This document shows, one piece after another, positions 27,601 to 39,362 of a stretch of DNA of 64,000 nt; position 1 is the first letter of the stretch; every line of letters starts with the position of its first letter. Source of the DNA: Drechslerella dactyloides (lineage: Eukaryota > Ascomycota > Orbiliomycetes > Orbiliales > Orbiliaceae); assembly GCA_020064725.1 (NCBI GenBank), contig JAGTWJ010000002.1:2232001-2296000 (forward strand), written 5' to 3'. Both the position numbers and the translations under genes were made by a program. The notes under the pieces are model-generated. The model was not told the origin of the DNA, searched no databases, and worked only from the letters and a program-made list of their open reading frames with translations.

Positions 27601-28783
27601 TCCCTCTGCCCCGTCCGCCCGCCCTCCACTGCCACCTACTACATCCAACGCCCCGTACTAGACTCGCCGGTACAAGCTCTCACGGGATAATCTTTGCTTG
27701 ATGCCGTTGGTTTGAGTTCCCGCTGTCCTGTCGCCGCTGTTTTGCTGCTTGTCGAAAGGCCGGGGTCAATTGTTGCAGTTTGAGATGCAAACTCGTTTTC
27801 TTCGTCGAGCCTATCTTTATATATCTCTCTTCGATATACCGAGAGGCGGCTCCGACGTATCCTCTTGCCATACGTAGCAATGGTCTGCCCGTTGCGGCAG
27901 CGATAGCATGGCTTGCCGTTCCCTTTCATGCGTGTGCATATGGGCGTGCGTCCCTCCGACGCTCCATATCCTTCGATTGGTTGGCACATTTGAGGAGATC
28001 ATATTTTGTTTCGACACCTGCGAGCTGAACCCCCTAGCCAACCGGCAGCCAGCCCTCTCCTCCCTTCCCGTCACAAGAAATCCGGTTGGCTGACCAGCTC
28101 GAGCTGCCATCCTGCCTTGCTCCTGTGTTCTTGCTTTGCCCTTCCAGCCCGGTGCTTTCGTGCAGAGTTTAATTGATGCTTGCGGCAACCGCTTACAAAT
28201 TTGGTATCAGTTGACTAGTTTCCGTCTTTGCTTACCCTCCGGTGCCCTCGCCGTCTACTACTTGCTTACCTACGCACATATATATACCACTCACACCCCC
28301 TCCAGCCTGTCCGTATCCATTCTGGCCTGCACCCCATCGCAATCCATTTGCCAATCCATGCGAGCTTGTCAGGAACGTGTCGTCTAACTCGGGGTGGTCG
28401 ATGCAGTGAACGTTCGGTAGTAGGGATATTGCAAGGTGGTAAGCTGGGAGGAGGACAGTTCTCTTCGTCATTAATCAGGTCGTCTGGTGAGTAGGGCTTC
28501 CCTTCCCTTCCCATCCACACCTCCATAAAAAACAGCCTCACTTCTGCTCGCGGCCGGGCGACGCTTTCCCATCAACCCATCCACTCTCGCCCTCCGAGGT
28601 CGACTGCTGCCGAACAACCCGGACTGCCATTCGGAGACCCCTCAATCTCGATATCAGCAGCCCTCCCGTCAAATGCATGGAATCACCCGCTTCCCGTCGG
28701 CCGTTGCTAACCGCATGTCGCCAGTTTCACCACGATTTCTTGCGTCGGATTTCGCTGCTAGAGGCATCTCGACAAATCCAAAA
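24601..28783 (+). other. Noncoding region upstream of the GIS2-like gene
   Basis: Contains several long but unconvincing frames; the longest, 25489-26151 (220 codons, plus), has no recognisable domain and a composition typical of chance frames. From about 27,180 the plus strand becomes C/T-rich and includes a purine-rich block of AGAAG/GCC triplets (27,280-27,430), suggesting a long leader of the zinc-knuckle gene. Copies of TGCATGCA lie at 24,679, 24,825 and 24,829. Confidence 0.4.
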
Positions 28784-29958
28784 ATGACATCCTTGTCGCG
28801 AAAAGCATGCTACAAGTGAGCTTAGGACATCCTCGCCTTGTTTCAATTCACGACATCCGTCGTGGAACCGCCCAAGATGCATCCAGACCATGGAGGGGAG
28901 AGAGTTTTTCTGATGTTGAGTGTGGTGTCGTAGATGCGGGTCCATTGGACACTTTGCGGAGGTGAGTGTCCAACCGGCGTGCTGGAATGTTTCATCCTCT
29001 CGAGCTGCGTGGAACGCCATGGAAGCTTGAAAGGATATACCAGGGTAGCAGATTTGCTGACTTGGGCCTTATTTTAGGTCTGCTCTTCTGCAGAGAGGCT
29101 TTGCTATAACTGTGAGTTGGTCTGCTCTCGTACTTTTGCCTACAAACGCTAACATTCTGGGTACAGGCAAGCAGCCAGGTATTTACAAAATGGCTCTGGA
29201 TGTTTCATGACGTTCCCTGTCACTCTTTCTGACCTATCCGACCCACATAGGACACGAGTCAAATGCCTGTCCTCATCCGAGAACGACCGAGAGTACGTCC
29301 TCAATGCGTCTACCCGGTCTCCGAATTTCAGCCGGTCGACCCCTCGCCCGCTGTTCCGAATGCTAACGTCGAGTTTCCTTACAGCGAAGCAATGCTACCA
29401 CTGTCAAGGCCTCGGCCACGTTCAAGCGGACTGCCCGACTCTCCGTATTAATGGCGCTGCCACCAGTGGCCGATGCTATTCTTGCGGACAACCGGGCCAT
29501 CTCGCTCGCAACTGTCCGGCATCCATGGGCCAGCGATACCAGACTGGCTTCAACGGACGTGGTCCGATGCGAGGATTCGCCTCCTCACCCAGACCCGCTA
29601 CTTGCTACAAATGCGGAGGGCCAAACCACTACGCTCGGGATTGTCAAGCTCAGGCCATGAAATGCTATGCTTGCGGGAAACTCGGGCACATCAGCAGAGA
29701 TTGCACCGCTCCCAACGGCGGACCCCTGAGCACGGCCGGCAAGACTTGCTACCGCTGCGGCGAGCCAGGTCACATTGTAAGAGGCATCTCAAAGTGGGCC
29801 ACGATGATTCAGGACTAATTTTTCTGCGACAGAGCCGAGATTGCCCTCAGAACATTGCTCCTAACAGCGATTCCCAGGCTCCGGTGGTCACGTCGACTAC
29901 GACCGTCCCTCCCGTGGAAGCGAGCGCCCCTGCCGCCGAACCGGCTCCGAACAACTAA
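28784..29958 (+). CDS. GIS2: CCHC zinc-knuckle nucleic acid-binding protein (Gis2/Byr3/CNBP type)
   Basis: Cytoplasmic RNA-binding protein of the CNBP family, linked in yeast to translation of selected mRNAs and stress granules. Seven exons: 28784-28815, 28934-28961, 29078-29111, 29167-29178 (12 nt), 29251-29292, 29385-29776 and 29833-29958, giving 221 aa. Seven CCHC knuckles (C-x2-C-x4-H-x4-C) are complete: CYKCGSIGHFAEVC, CYNCKQPGHESNAC, CYHCQGLGHVQADC, CYSCGQPGHLARNC, CYKCGGPNHYARDC, CYACGKLGHISRDC and CYRCGEPGHISRDC. An Arg/Gly linker follows knuckle 4, as in CNBP; the C-terminal 35 residues are Pro/Thr/Ala-rich. Knuckles 1, 2 and 7 are each split by introns, so the continuous open frame alone would show only four. 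Start: the first ATG that splices into the first knuckle. Confidence 0.94.
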
Positions 29959-31251
29959 GACCGAGGCTGCGGATGGCATGCTGGACAGGTGGCGGCATCA
30001 GTTGAGATGTCGTATGGAAATTTTTGGTTGGATTCTTCATGTTGCAAAATTTAGTAGTCCCTTCGCCGACTAGCTCTTGCCTGCTGAGTAATATCACCAG
30101 CGGGCATCACGCAGTTGACCTTACTACGCCAGACAGACAGCTACTAGATACTTTCATTCTTTCTTTCTCAATTACTTTTATATGCGAATGAATGCCACTA
30201 CTCGAGCGACTTGCCCTGGCTCCCGCGTTCGTTCCTTGCGACGTTTTCATTTTCCTACTACGGGAATTCATTGTTTATATCCGATCCGATATCTTTCTTT
30301 CTTTCGTTCTCGCGCCTCGACGGTTAGCAATTGCGCTCTCTCTCTTTCCGCTTGTGCGATAGCTTTTATACCAGGGCTTGAGAGGCCGTTGGTGTACTCA
30401 CTTATGTTTTGTGGAGACCTCCCGTCTCCCGGTTGGCTGACGGGAATTTGGGATCCGGGACTTAATACGGTTCTTCTTTTTGTCTATTGAATTCGCCCAC
30501 GTCATGTTTCCTCGAAGATCAAATTGGTAGTAACAGTGCAGGATATACCCATTGAATCGCAGAACGGCTCCGGAAATGAAATCTAAACGAGGCTTATACC
30601 ATCGTGATATCGGCTGAGGGGCTCCTGCTGTAGCAAGATAGCTAGCTGTAGGCTTGAGTATATAAAATTTAAAGTAGCGAGCTAGCACATACACGATCAC
30701 GTACCCACACGCCGTACGCGTATATGGACTTGGCTAGAGGTTGGTCCTGCAAGTCGGACTCCCGCGTTCACGATAGTGTTTGATTATGAGACCACTGGAT
30801 CCCTTACGTATACTGCCAGACTCTCCCTTTTACAGTGTGGGTTTGGCTTGCGAAACCAGCCTGCAGCGTCGAAGGCGGTATACCACTCGCTCTATAAGAT
30901 TTAGCACAACGCAATTCTCCCGTTGTGAAATGCTCCGTGCATGCCCTCCATCCTACATCAACCATCGTAACAGCTGGCACCCATTAGCCAACCATTGCCC
31001 CGATATTCGAGCGGGCTCTCACTTGGAATCACGGCTCTTTCTCTCTATATATACGTAAGCGTGTAGTCTTTCCTCGCAATAGCCTATTTGACTTGGCACC
31101 ACGGCTACGAGTGTGCATCGGTTTCGATCTGGACCAGGTTGATATCGATCATGGAATCGCTGGCTAACGATCACGCTATCATGCTGTTACGAGGCTTCTA
31201 ACCCGGGCTTTAGCATACACTACCTCTGCCGTTGCAGCAGTAACTTTCAAG
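29959..31251. other. Intergenic region
   Basis: Holds the 3' UTR of the zinc-knuckle gene and the promoter of DMC1. Only short unrecognised frames on either strand. Confidence 0.5.
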
Positions 31252-33554
31252 ATGCCGGGTTCAGTTAACGCAGACGACGACATCTTTGACTCCGACGATG
31301 TAAGGACGCCGTTCCGGCAGCTTGCTTCTCTGTGTGTGGGATGACTAACAGGGGTGATTGGTGGCTGTAGGAGACTATGATCATCGATATTGACCAGCTC
31401 CAAAACCAAGGTGAGTGCAGATACCAGTCTTCTTTACAGGCCTCCTGGAGATATCCAGATACCATCGTATCTACAACACAATACAGCGATGGTGGTGAAT
31501 GGACTTGCTGACACTTAGGATAGGGATTGGAGCTGCGGATATTGCAAAGCTCAGGGCTGCGGGCTACTGGACTGTTGCTGTAAGTTACATCAGGTGTATC
31601 CATTGACGTATCGTATATAGAGTGCGAGTAGCTGAGGGCGACCAGTCCGTTCATTCTGCTATGAGGAAGACCCTTGGCAAGATCAAAGGCCTCAGCGAGG
31701 TAAGTTTATCTACCTGCCTGGCTTGCGAGATGAGCAACATACGTGCATATGCTGAATCGATATTCTACAGATCAAAGTCGACAAGATCAAGGACGCCGTC
31801 GCCAAGTTGAACCCCACCGGCAGTTCCTTCGTCACCGCGTCCGAGTATGGCCAGCAGCGCAAGCGCGTCATCCGCATCTCCACGGGCAGCAAGAGCCTCG
31901 ACACCATCCTCGGCGGCGGTTTTACGACCATGAGCATTTCCGAGGTGAGTGGTACCGTACCATGCAAGCGCATACGCGCAGACACCCGTGCCACGCATAA
32001 GCGCCTGGATGGGCACATGTGTTGTTTTGTGCTGTGCCGCTCGCTCGAGAGGGGTCCGAGCTTTTTGTCTCACGGATGACTTGCATTGGACAGGTGTTTG
32101 GAGAGTTCCGCTGCGGGAAGACGCAAATGGGGCATACGCTTTGTGTCACCTGTCAGTTGCCAAAGGTACGTGAGTTGGCTTCGGGCTGTTCTGGCCCCCA
32201 GATGCAACAGCCAGCGCGCGTGGTTATACGTTAACGTATAACGTAACACGTATAACGGCGAGGCCTGTGTTGGTTGTGAGACTGACATGACGTGAATATA
32301 TTATATTAGGACATGGGCGGCGCGGCTGGCAAGGTAATTATATCATGTTCTTGGCCGTTGCGCTGTGATTCGTGGGCTATTATTGGAGTGGATCTGTGCG
32401 GTTAACTTTGGTCGTGATGAATTCGAACATTCGAACAGGCGGCATATGTGGATACTGAGGGGACGTTCCGCCCTGACAGGTAAAGTGCCAGATCACGGAA
32501 AGCGAGTGGTGTAGTGATACAAGCTGACCTGTTTATATCACGATTGTTTGGTGCACAGGATTCGAGCAATCGCAGAACGCTTCGGAGTTGATGGCGACGC
32601 TTGTCTCGAGAACATTCTCTACGCTCGGGCCGTCAACAGTGAGGTGCAGATGGAGCTGATTCAAAAGCTCGCGGAGCCGTTTGCGTCTGGCGAATATCGC
32701 TTGCTCGTCGTCGACTCGATCATGGCGTGCTTCCGCGTCGACTATAGCGGCCGCGGAGAGCTGTCTGAACGCCAGCAGAAGCTCGGACAGATGCTTGCTC
32801 GTCTGACCACTATGGCAGAGGAGTTCAACATTGCGGTTTACATGGTAGGTGGATGCTGTTTCGCATCATGCACTCAGATGCTGATTGAGAGTTTGTGATA
32901 GACGAACCAAGTCCAGAGTGATCCTGGTGCCAGCGCATTGTTTGCAGGCGCAGATGGGTAGGTATCGCGAGAGCTCCTGTGTGAAGTATGAAAACTAGCT
33001 AACCTGGTGTTTGCGTAGACGCAAGCCGGGTGAGTGAATCTAAAGCTGGATCCAGCCAGGAAAGGGAGGCGTAGATGGCTAACAACGATCGATCCATGGC
33101 GTGTCCGATGTAACGACAGTGGGTAAGTGCACCGTAGATCTTGTCTGATGTCGATGTGCAGATGTGGAGTCTTGAAGTGGGCTGTTTCACTAACGCTATA
33201 TGCAAACAACAGGTGGGCACGTCCTCGCACACGCTAGTGCTACCCGAGTTCTGCTGGTGGGTGAAGCTAGCCTCGAGCGCCTCACGGACCCCCCATCGAA
33301 GAAAAAGAGCCTCGAACGCTAACCTGATGGACTTTTTGCAGCGCAAGGGTCGTGGGGAAGAGCGGGTCGCAAAGGTGAGTTTGCTTAGGCACAGACGCTG
33401 CAGGTGTCGGTAGCTTGAAACGTTGAGACGGTCGTTGACCAGGCACGACTGCTTGTTCTATGCAATGCAGATACAGGACAGCCCGGATTGTCCGGAGAGA
33501 GAGGCGACGTATGTTATCAGCAATGGAGGGATCACGGATCCGGAAGGCTCTTGA
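31252..33554 (+). CDS. DMC1: DMC1 meiotic recombinase (RecA/Rad51 family)
   Basis: Meiosis-specific strand-exchange ATPase that forms filaments on single-stranded DNA. Fifteen exons: 31252-31299, 31371-31410, 31524-31579, 31646-31699, 31771-31944, 32094-32165, 32310-32333, 32439-32479, 32559-32844, 32902-32957, 33019-33029, 33120-33122, 33213-33256, 33342-33374 and 33471-33554. The product is 341 aa, the family length. Seen: N-terminal helix-hairpin-helix (QNQGIGAADIAKLRAAGYWTV), Walker A GEFRCGKT (about 132-139), Walker B LLVVDSI, loop 1 FRVDYSGRGELSERQQ, and the C-terminal core with VQSDPGASALF, GRKPVGGHVLAHAS and RKGRGEERVAKIQDSPDCPE. These blocks are those of Dmc1, not Rad51. Exon 12 is only TGG; it restores the conserved Val of KPVGGH and is flanked by CAG and GTAAGT. 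No other gene is close enough to suggest co-regulation. Confidence 0.95.
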
Positions 33555-35313
33555 GGAACTCTTGCAATTGTACATGCGCGGCACTGACGTTGGTTGATCG
33601 ACACTTTTTTGTTTTTTGTTTCCTTCTTTCATCCTACCTTCCTTGTTGTCGGATGCTGCGTTTGGAGCTATCGAATGGCAATTGGTTGGTCGTTTCTTTG
33701 ATGGTTTTACTTTCTTTCACAGCTTGCATGGCCACTGCTTTTTGTATGTTTGGGCGAATGGTCCCCTGCATGCATGTGGCTTTGCGGACTGTGGCCGAGT
33801 GATTCGGATGCAGCAGGCTGTTTGCTCGGAGCGGCCGTTTGTGCTGACAACACGGCGTTGTGCCTTAGACATGCATTGGGATACGAATACGCTCACATTC
33901 GAACAAGCGTCTTGAAGAAGACTAAATCTGATGACGAAGTTGGTGATGGTGATGATGTTAATATTAGCATGCGTCGAGTCGCGCCCGGAAGAAGGCGTCC
34001 AGACTGTCGGTCCCCGCGGCATTGGCCGGGTGCGCTGTGCACGTTCGGACGGGCAGCTATTTTTGCCCATCGCAGCCGGCGACGGGCGCCAGGTTGGAGT
34101 TTCTTCGCTTGGCCGGAGGGACCCATGGCCTGGTCACTCTGATTCCGTCTGACCAACAGCGCAAAGATGCAGATTTGATTAATCTGATGGCGAGGAAGGT
34201 TTGCGCCGGCCAACCAGCCAGCACGTTCCAGACATCAGGCAACATTTGACGTCCGGGTGGGCGGCAACACCCATATAACACCGCCTTCACGCAGCAGCAG
34301 AAAGGGCCGTCCTCCATCATCGCGATCTTGCCACCGCCGTGGATGACTCCATCATACCTGCCTTCCCATCGTCCATTCCACGGCCGACGCTCTCTCCCTC
34401 ATCCACTCTCCTTTGAACCATCGCGTCCACCCTACCGTACGCCGGCACTCCAGCCCCCCGTAGCCCCTCCTTCCCCGCGACTTTTGCTCGCCTGCTGTGC
34501 CTCTCCGGTGCTTTCGCATGCTCGAGATACCCGCCCTCGCCCCGGCGCCTGCAGCGGAACGGACGGTCCCATCGCACTGAAACGAAACTCTCGACTTTGG
34601 AGCCGACTATTGGGCTGGCTGGACACACCCCGAGATAAGATATCGTTAACCGCCTTCGAGACGCTTGGGAGAAGCACGCAGCGGTGCCAGCTATATTACC
34701 TAGGTATTTTATTTCCCCGTCAGTGCGCACGAGCTAGCCAGCTGGGGGGTGGTCACTTCGGACAAGCAGCAGAGACGCAGAAACGGCAGGATCCAACCAG
34801 AGGCCTCCGTTTTTTCGTTTTCCTGCTCTTGTTTCGATCCTTCCTTGTCCCCTGGTGATTGCCTTAAGACGCCCCTTCCTGCCTGCATGGTTTGCTGGTT
34901 GGCTGGCTGCAGCTGAGCACGGCCGCTCCGCCCGCAAAGCAAGCTCGCAGCTCCGGTTGGGGGCACACGCCTGCAAAATCCAACGTCGGCTAACACATTC
35001 GCTCCAGCAAACACTCCCAAGCTCTTGAGACATCAGCTCCCGGCCGACGTCTATTTCATCACGCCGCTCCCCGCGGCCATCCTCCTCCTCCCTTCCACTC
35101 TCCTCTCCTTCTCTCGCCAATAACAAACCAACGATCCATCGCTGCCGCCCTCCGCTACCGCTACCGCTTCGCTACATCCGTCAACGTCCGTAAAACGTCG
35201 TCCATCACCATCAGCTGCTAGCTATCTCCGCCCGTCCGCCCGCCAGCCCTCCTCCCCGCCATCCACCCATAAGCTCAGATCTAGCAGACAGTACCCTCCC
35301 GAAATCGCTGCCG
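33555..35313 (+). promoter_or_regulatory. Intergenic region and leader of the dsRBD-protein gene
   Basis: The first 600 bases hold the 3' UTR of DMC1. From about 34,320 to 35,310 the plus strand is C/T-rich, with many CCGCCC and TCCTCC blocks, consistent with a long leader and promoter of the next gene. A TGCATGCA copy is at 33,767. No coding region recognised. Confidence 0.4.
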
Positions 35314-36730
35314 ATGCTCGCTTCAAGGTCTCTCGGATTCAACCGCATCAAGCAGGAGCCTTACGAGTACTCCTATTACAGCAGCAGTCCAGACATGGAC
35401 CCACCTCCGACCTACTCGCAGCGGCACGACCACCCCTCCTCACCACGCACTTCGCCCCCCAAGTCCGGCTTCGGGATGGACTTTATGAGCGAGATCGGGG
35501 GCATCCCCTTCGCTATGAAACTAAAACCCGTCACGCAATACTTAGAAGACGGGCCGGCGATCCCCGTAAAGAACACAAAGCCACCCGCGCGGCCAGTCGA
35601 GCCCCAGACGTTCAGCAGCTTACCCGTCAGCGTCAAGCAGGACCCCCGCGACCCCACTCGCGTAGTCGGCGAGCGTAACACGACCAGCTACGTGTCAGAG
35701 CTCTACGAGTACATCCAGGGCCACTGTCCGCGACACCCCGTCCAGGGCTTCTTCTTCGACGAGCCTCACCAGCAGCAGTTCACCGTTATACTCCGATTGC
35801 AGGGGCTGGATGACGTCATCCCCCCGTACGACCGCAAGGGCGAGGACGACGAGGATACGCCTCGGCTGTTCCCGTCCAAGAAGGCGGCGAAGGAGTACGT
35901 TGCGATGCTGGCGTTGGAGAGGTTGAAGAACTTGCCGACCGAGCCCACGCACATCGTCGTCGGACCAGGGAGGACCAAGGCAGAAAGCCCGATGGGCGAA
36001 CTTAATAGTAGGTGTCCGCTGCTTGCTGCTTGCGATGGAGATGACACGCATTTTGCTGACGATAGGAATGAACGCATGCAGGGTACTGCTCTCAGAACGC
36101 CCTGGCGCGACCGCATGTCCTGGACACGGGCAACAGCAAGCCGCCGTACTACTTTGGCTGCGAAATCACGATCGATATCAACGGCGAGCGACGCTTCGGC
36201 GACCCGAATCCGAACTATCCGAACAAGGCGTCAGCACGTAACGCGGCCGCTCAGCAAGCTCTGGATTGGATTAGTCGCGAAAATCCAAAAATTGTCAAGG
36301 TGAAGCACCGGACGGGCAAGGCCGGGCGTGTGCTGGCTCCAGGATCGCTAGTCCAGATCGACGCGACAGGAAAGACCATTGGCGAGGTCGCCACGGGTGA
36401 GTTTCCGCGCCGGTAGTTTCCGCACGTGCAAGCAACAGTCGCTGACGGTCCGCGGATATTGTAGAGGCTTGTGCTCTGCTCGGATTTAAGGCACCGCAGC
36501 GAGAACTAGTCCCGGTCGACCAACTGCAGGGCATGTACAACGTTTACATTACGCTCGAACACGCGGAACAGACATCGCGCGTCGGCCCGATCAAGAACAT
36601 CTTTGGCCAGAAAGCGGCGCGCGAGGAGGCGATGAAGCTGACGCTGCGGACGCTGCAGTACCTCGCCGAGGAAAAGTACAACGTCCGGCTGGAGGTAACA
36701 GGCCGCCCGGACTTTGAGCTCGTCCTGTGA
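35314..36730 (+). CDS. Protein with three dsRNA-binding-domain-like segments, function unknown
   Basis: Three exons: 35314-36007, 36082-36396 and 36465-36730, giving 424 aa. The first 110 residues are Pro/Ser-rich and probably disordered. Three segments then look like dsRBDs: residues about 128-216 (SELYEYIQGHC ... FTVILRLQGL ... FPSKKAAKEYVAMLALERL), about 231-300 (RYCSQNALARP ... YYFGCEITI ... KASARNAAAQQALDWI), and about 337-410 (ACALLGFKAP ... YNVYITL ... FGQKAAREEAMKLTLRTLQYL). Each shows the alpha-beta-beta-beta-alpha order and a KxA-type helix 2 (KKAAKEY, KASARNA, QKAAREE). No RNase III, helicase or deaminase domain is present. By family behaviour it should bind structured RNA; the partner and pathway are unknown. 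Domain calls are by eye; the first segment is the weakest. Confidence 0.8.
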
Positions 36731-37896
36731 TCACACCCATTTCGTCGACCTTTTTCCGCGCGGATTTTTCCTTTGTTCTTGTGTGTTTTTCGGAGATTGC
36801 CATATTGCATAGCTGGGATGCGCTGATTTTTTTTATTTTTTCCCTGTTTCCCTGTTTCCTATTTTTCCAACTTGGAGGAACATTCCCTCGATCGTCTGTA
36901 CTTTTAGCATTTCGAGGGAAGGCGTTCCGGTCGTTTTCCTACTACTGTTGCTTTTGACCGCTGGATTGATTTTTAGATGAAATCCAGCCGGGGACGCGAA
37001 GACGACGCTAACGTCCACCCGCCTCTGCATTTACCTCCTCCTTCCTCCCCGCTCTCGCTCTCAATCTCAATCTCCTCCTGTTACGGATACCTTACCTCTT
37101 CCTCCCCCTTTCATTCTTGCCTGTTTTATTATACTAGAGATATTGATTGTACGGCCGGCTGTACATGCAAACGTACGTATATACGGACGAATTTAACGAC
37201 TGTACGTTTTGCATGCGTGGAGGTAACTATTGAGGATTTGAAGAGAGGATCGATTGTCTGATGCTTGTCGAAAAAAAAAAAGCGAGGGATACCCTGCTGA
37301 TTACTGTTGCTCCACTTACTTCTTTACTTATTTATTTACTTGTTAACTTCTTACCTTCTTCCTTTCTTGTCTTCTGTTTGGTTTACTTTTCGGCTTGAGT
37401 TGGCGGGGGCTGTTTGTCGATTGATAGAGATAGGAGGACGGGTGGACACTGAAATCTGGTTTACGAGACAAATTAAGGCGGACGAGAGAAACGGTGTACA
37501 TACAGCATACGATGGCTTATCGCTTACTTGGTAGTTTAGATGGTATGGATAGTATAGTTGAATTATAGAATTCCTTGCTACTGTTCCGCGTCGCTGATGA
37601 ATATCGTATAGAAACGGTATTTACTGAATACAGGCACGCAAGCTTGCTTTCTACGATGTGTATAACGCTGATTGGTGCGGCCCATACAGCTATCTAAATA
37701 TATAGCTATCGTGAAAGAACCTAGGTGATTTTATATTATATTCCGATACGACTGTGCGTCCCAATACTCCTATATATTGACTCTACCTGACCGTACACTC
37801 GCCTTTACGCCTTGAAACACTAATCATAATCTACATCTCTACGAAGCGGCTGGTTCAACTCTACTAGCAATTTGCGGATAATTACGGTATGCGCGA
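36731..37896. other. Convergent intergenic region
   Basis: Between two genes ending towards each other. T-rich after the dsRBD-protein stop (36,760-36,860), then AT-rich with no coding signal. A poly-A run lies near 37,270. Confidence 0.55.
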
Positions 37897-38973
37897 TCAC
37901 TCTTCGACGACGATGCCGATTGGGTCGCCGCCGAGTTCGCCGCCAATGTCCTCGAGGACGCGGCTGTAGACTCGCGCGACTTCGATCTCCCAGTCGTCGT
38001 CCTCCTTTTCTTCCTCGAGATGGCGTTCCGTACGGTCGATTTCGCGCTGCGTCGGGCGGCCGTACTCCCGTTGCAATCGGGCGGCGTCGCCAGCTTCGTC
38101 GATTTGCATTCCGTCATCATCCTCGTCGTCGTCGGTGGTGGTGGTTTCTTTATCCAGATCGAGGTCCGAATCTGAGGAGTCGGAATCGTCGGCGTCGTCG
38201 TGTTGGCGGTCCGGCGGGTCGTCGTCGGGGAAGTCCTGGCCTTCCATTAGACGGAGGACCATCGCGCGGGAGACCTTGACGATGCTGTTCAGCCGGACTT
38301 TCTCCGTGCCGGAGAGGCGGTGGGCAGCGAGGAGGGTGTGGAAGGCGAGGTCGAGCTTGTTTAGGAGGCGGAAGGTCGGGGTTGGACGGGGAGGGAAGGG
38401 GGGGAGGTACTGGAGGAGGGAGGAGGCGATTTGCAGGAGGTATGCGATTTGGAGGGAGGCTGCGATTATATTACCGTATCGTTAGCAGGCGTTACTTTAC
38501 ATTTTGCACTACACATATCATGTGCTCTTGTATACGGGATATTATGAAGTATGTGCTTGGGCGCTTTTAATAAGAGGTTGGTGTGGAATGATGTATATAT
38601 GGTTGGTGGCGCGACGTTGGGATGCTATAGACGTACCCGTCCCGCTAACCCACACGAGGCCAATCATGCGCTCCAAATCGACAATCAGCGGCTCGACATC
38701 ACGGTACCCGACAATGTCGCCCGCGGCCGCGCCCGCAGCCGTCTCCTCGTCGCTCGGGAACTTTTTCGTAAACTTGCGCGAGATGTCGAGCAGCGCGGCG
38801 TCAACGTAGTTGATGAACGCGGACTCGCGCTTGGAGCCCGGCTTCAGCGGCGTGTTGCGCGGCGTGGGCAGGACGCCGGCGGCGCTGCGGGCGGGCGTGG
38901 AAGAGTAGTCTGACGGGGCGGGGGAGGGGAGGTAGTTTGTCGACGGGGGGAAGAAGCCGCCGGGCTCGGCCAT
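37897..38973 (-). CDS. Conserved-looking fungal protein of unknown function, acidic C-terminus
   Basis: Two exons, 38637-38973 and 37897-38459, joined by a 177 bp intron (branch TGCTAAC, acceptor CGCAG), giving 299 aa. Residues about 1-45 are Pro/Ser-rich (TPRNTPLKPG). Residues about 46-190 look like an all-helical domain, with YVDAALLDISRKFTKKF, DVEPLIVDLERMIGLVWVSG, SLQIAYLLQIASSLLQYLPP and FRLLNKLDLAFHTLLAAHRLSGTEKVRLNSIVKVSRAMVLRLM. Residues about 195-245 are an Asp/Glu/Ser run, likely disordered. I do not recognise the family and assign no function. Its start codon lies 390 bp from that of the next gene, transcribed the other way. Confidence 0.82.
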
Positions 38974-39362
38974 TGTCTCGTGCTGTCTTTTGTCGCGATG
39001 GTGTATCTGCGGTGGGGTGTGGTTGGTGGGGTTTCGCAGCTCGACGTCGAGGTGCGCGGCTGGCTGGCGGCAGCGATGAGGCTACCACAAAAACAACGCG
39101 GCGACGTTGGCGGCGACATTTGGACGGCGGCCGCAGGCAGACAGACAACTTTATCACCAACATCCATCAATTGTTCACATCAGCATCATCGCCAATCGTC
39201 ACGGCATTGCGTCTTGTTTCTCACAGTTCGTTCACTACACAGCCGTCCCAGCAGCAGCTTCTAGTACCACTCGCTCTTGCTCTCGCAGCTTCGCCAGCCT
39301 GCCACACGCACACAATTAACACAATCCCTACTAGATATACTACACGACTTGAGACTATAAAA
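38974..39362. promoter_or_regulatory. Divergent promoter of two unknown genes
   Basis: 389 bp between opposite start codons. It contains GC-rich and CATCATCG-type sequence, and an ACTATAAAA stretch directly before the plus-strand ATG at 39363. No specific operator recognised. Confidence 0.55.

Noticed and set aside
38937..39362. 5' extension of the 39.4 kb gene to 38,937
   Set aside because: The extension begins with TTG and overlaps the first exon of the minus-strand gene; the first ATG after it starts a plausible protein.
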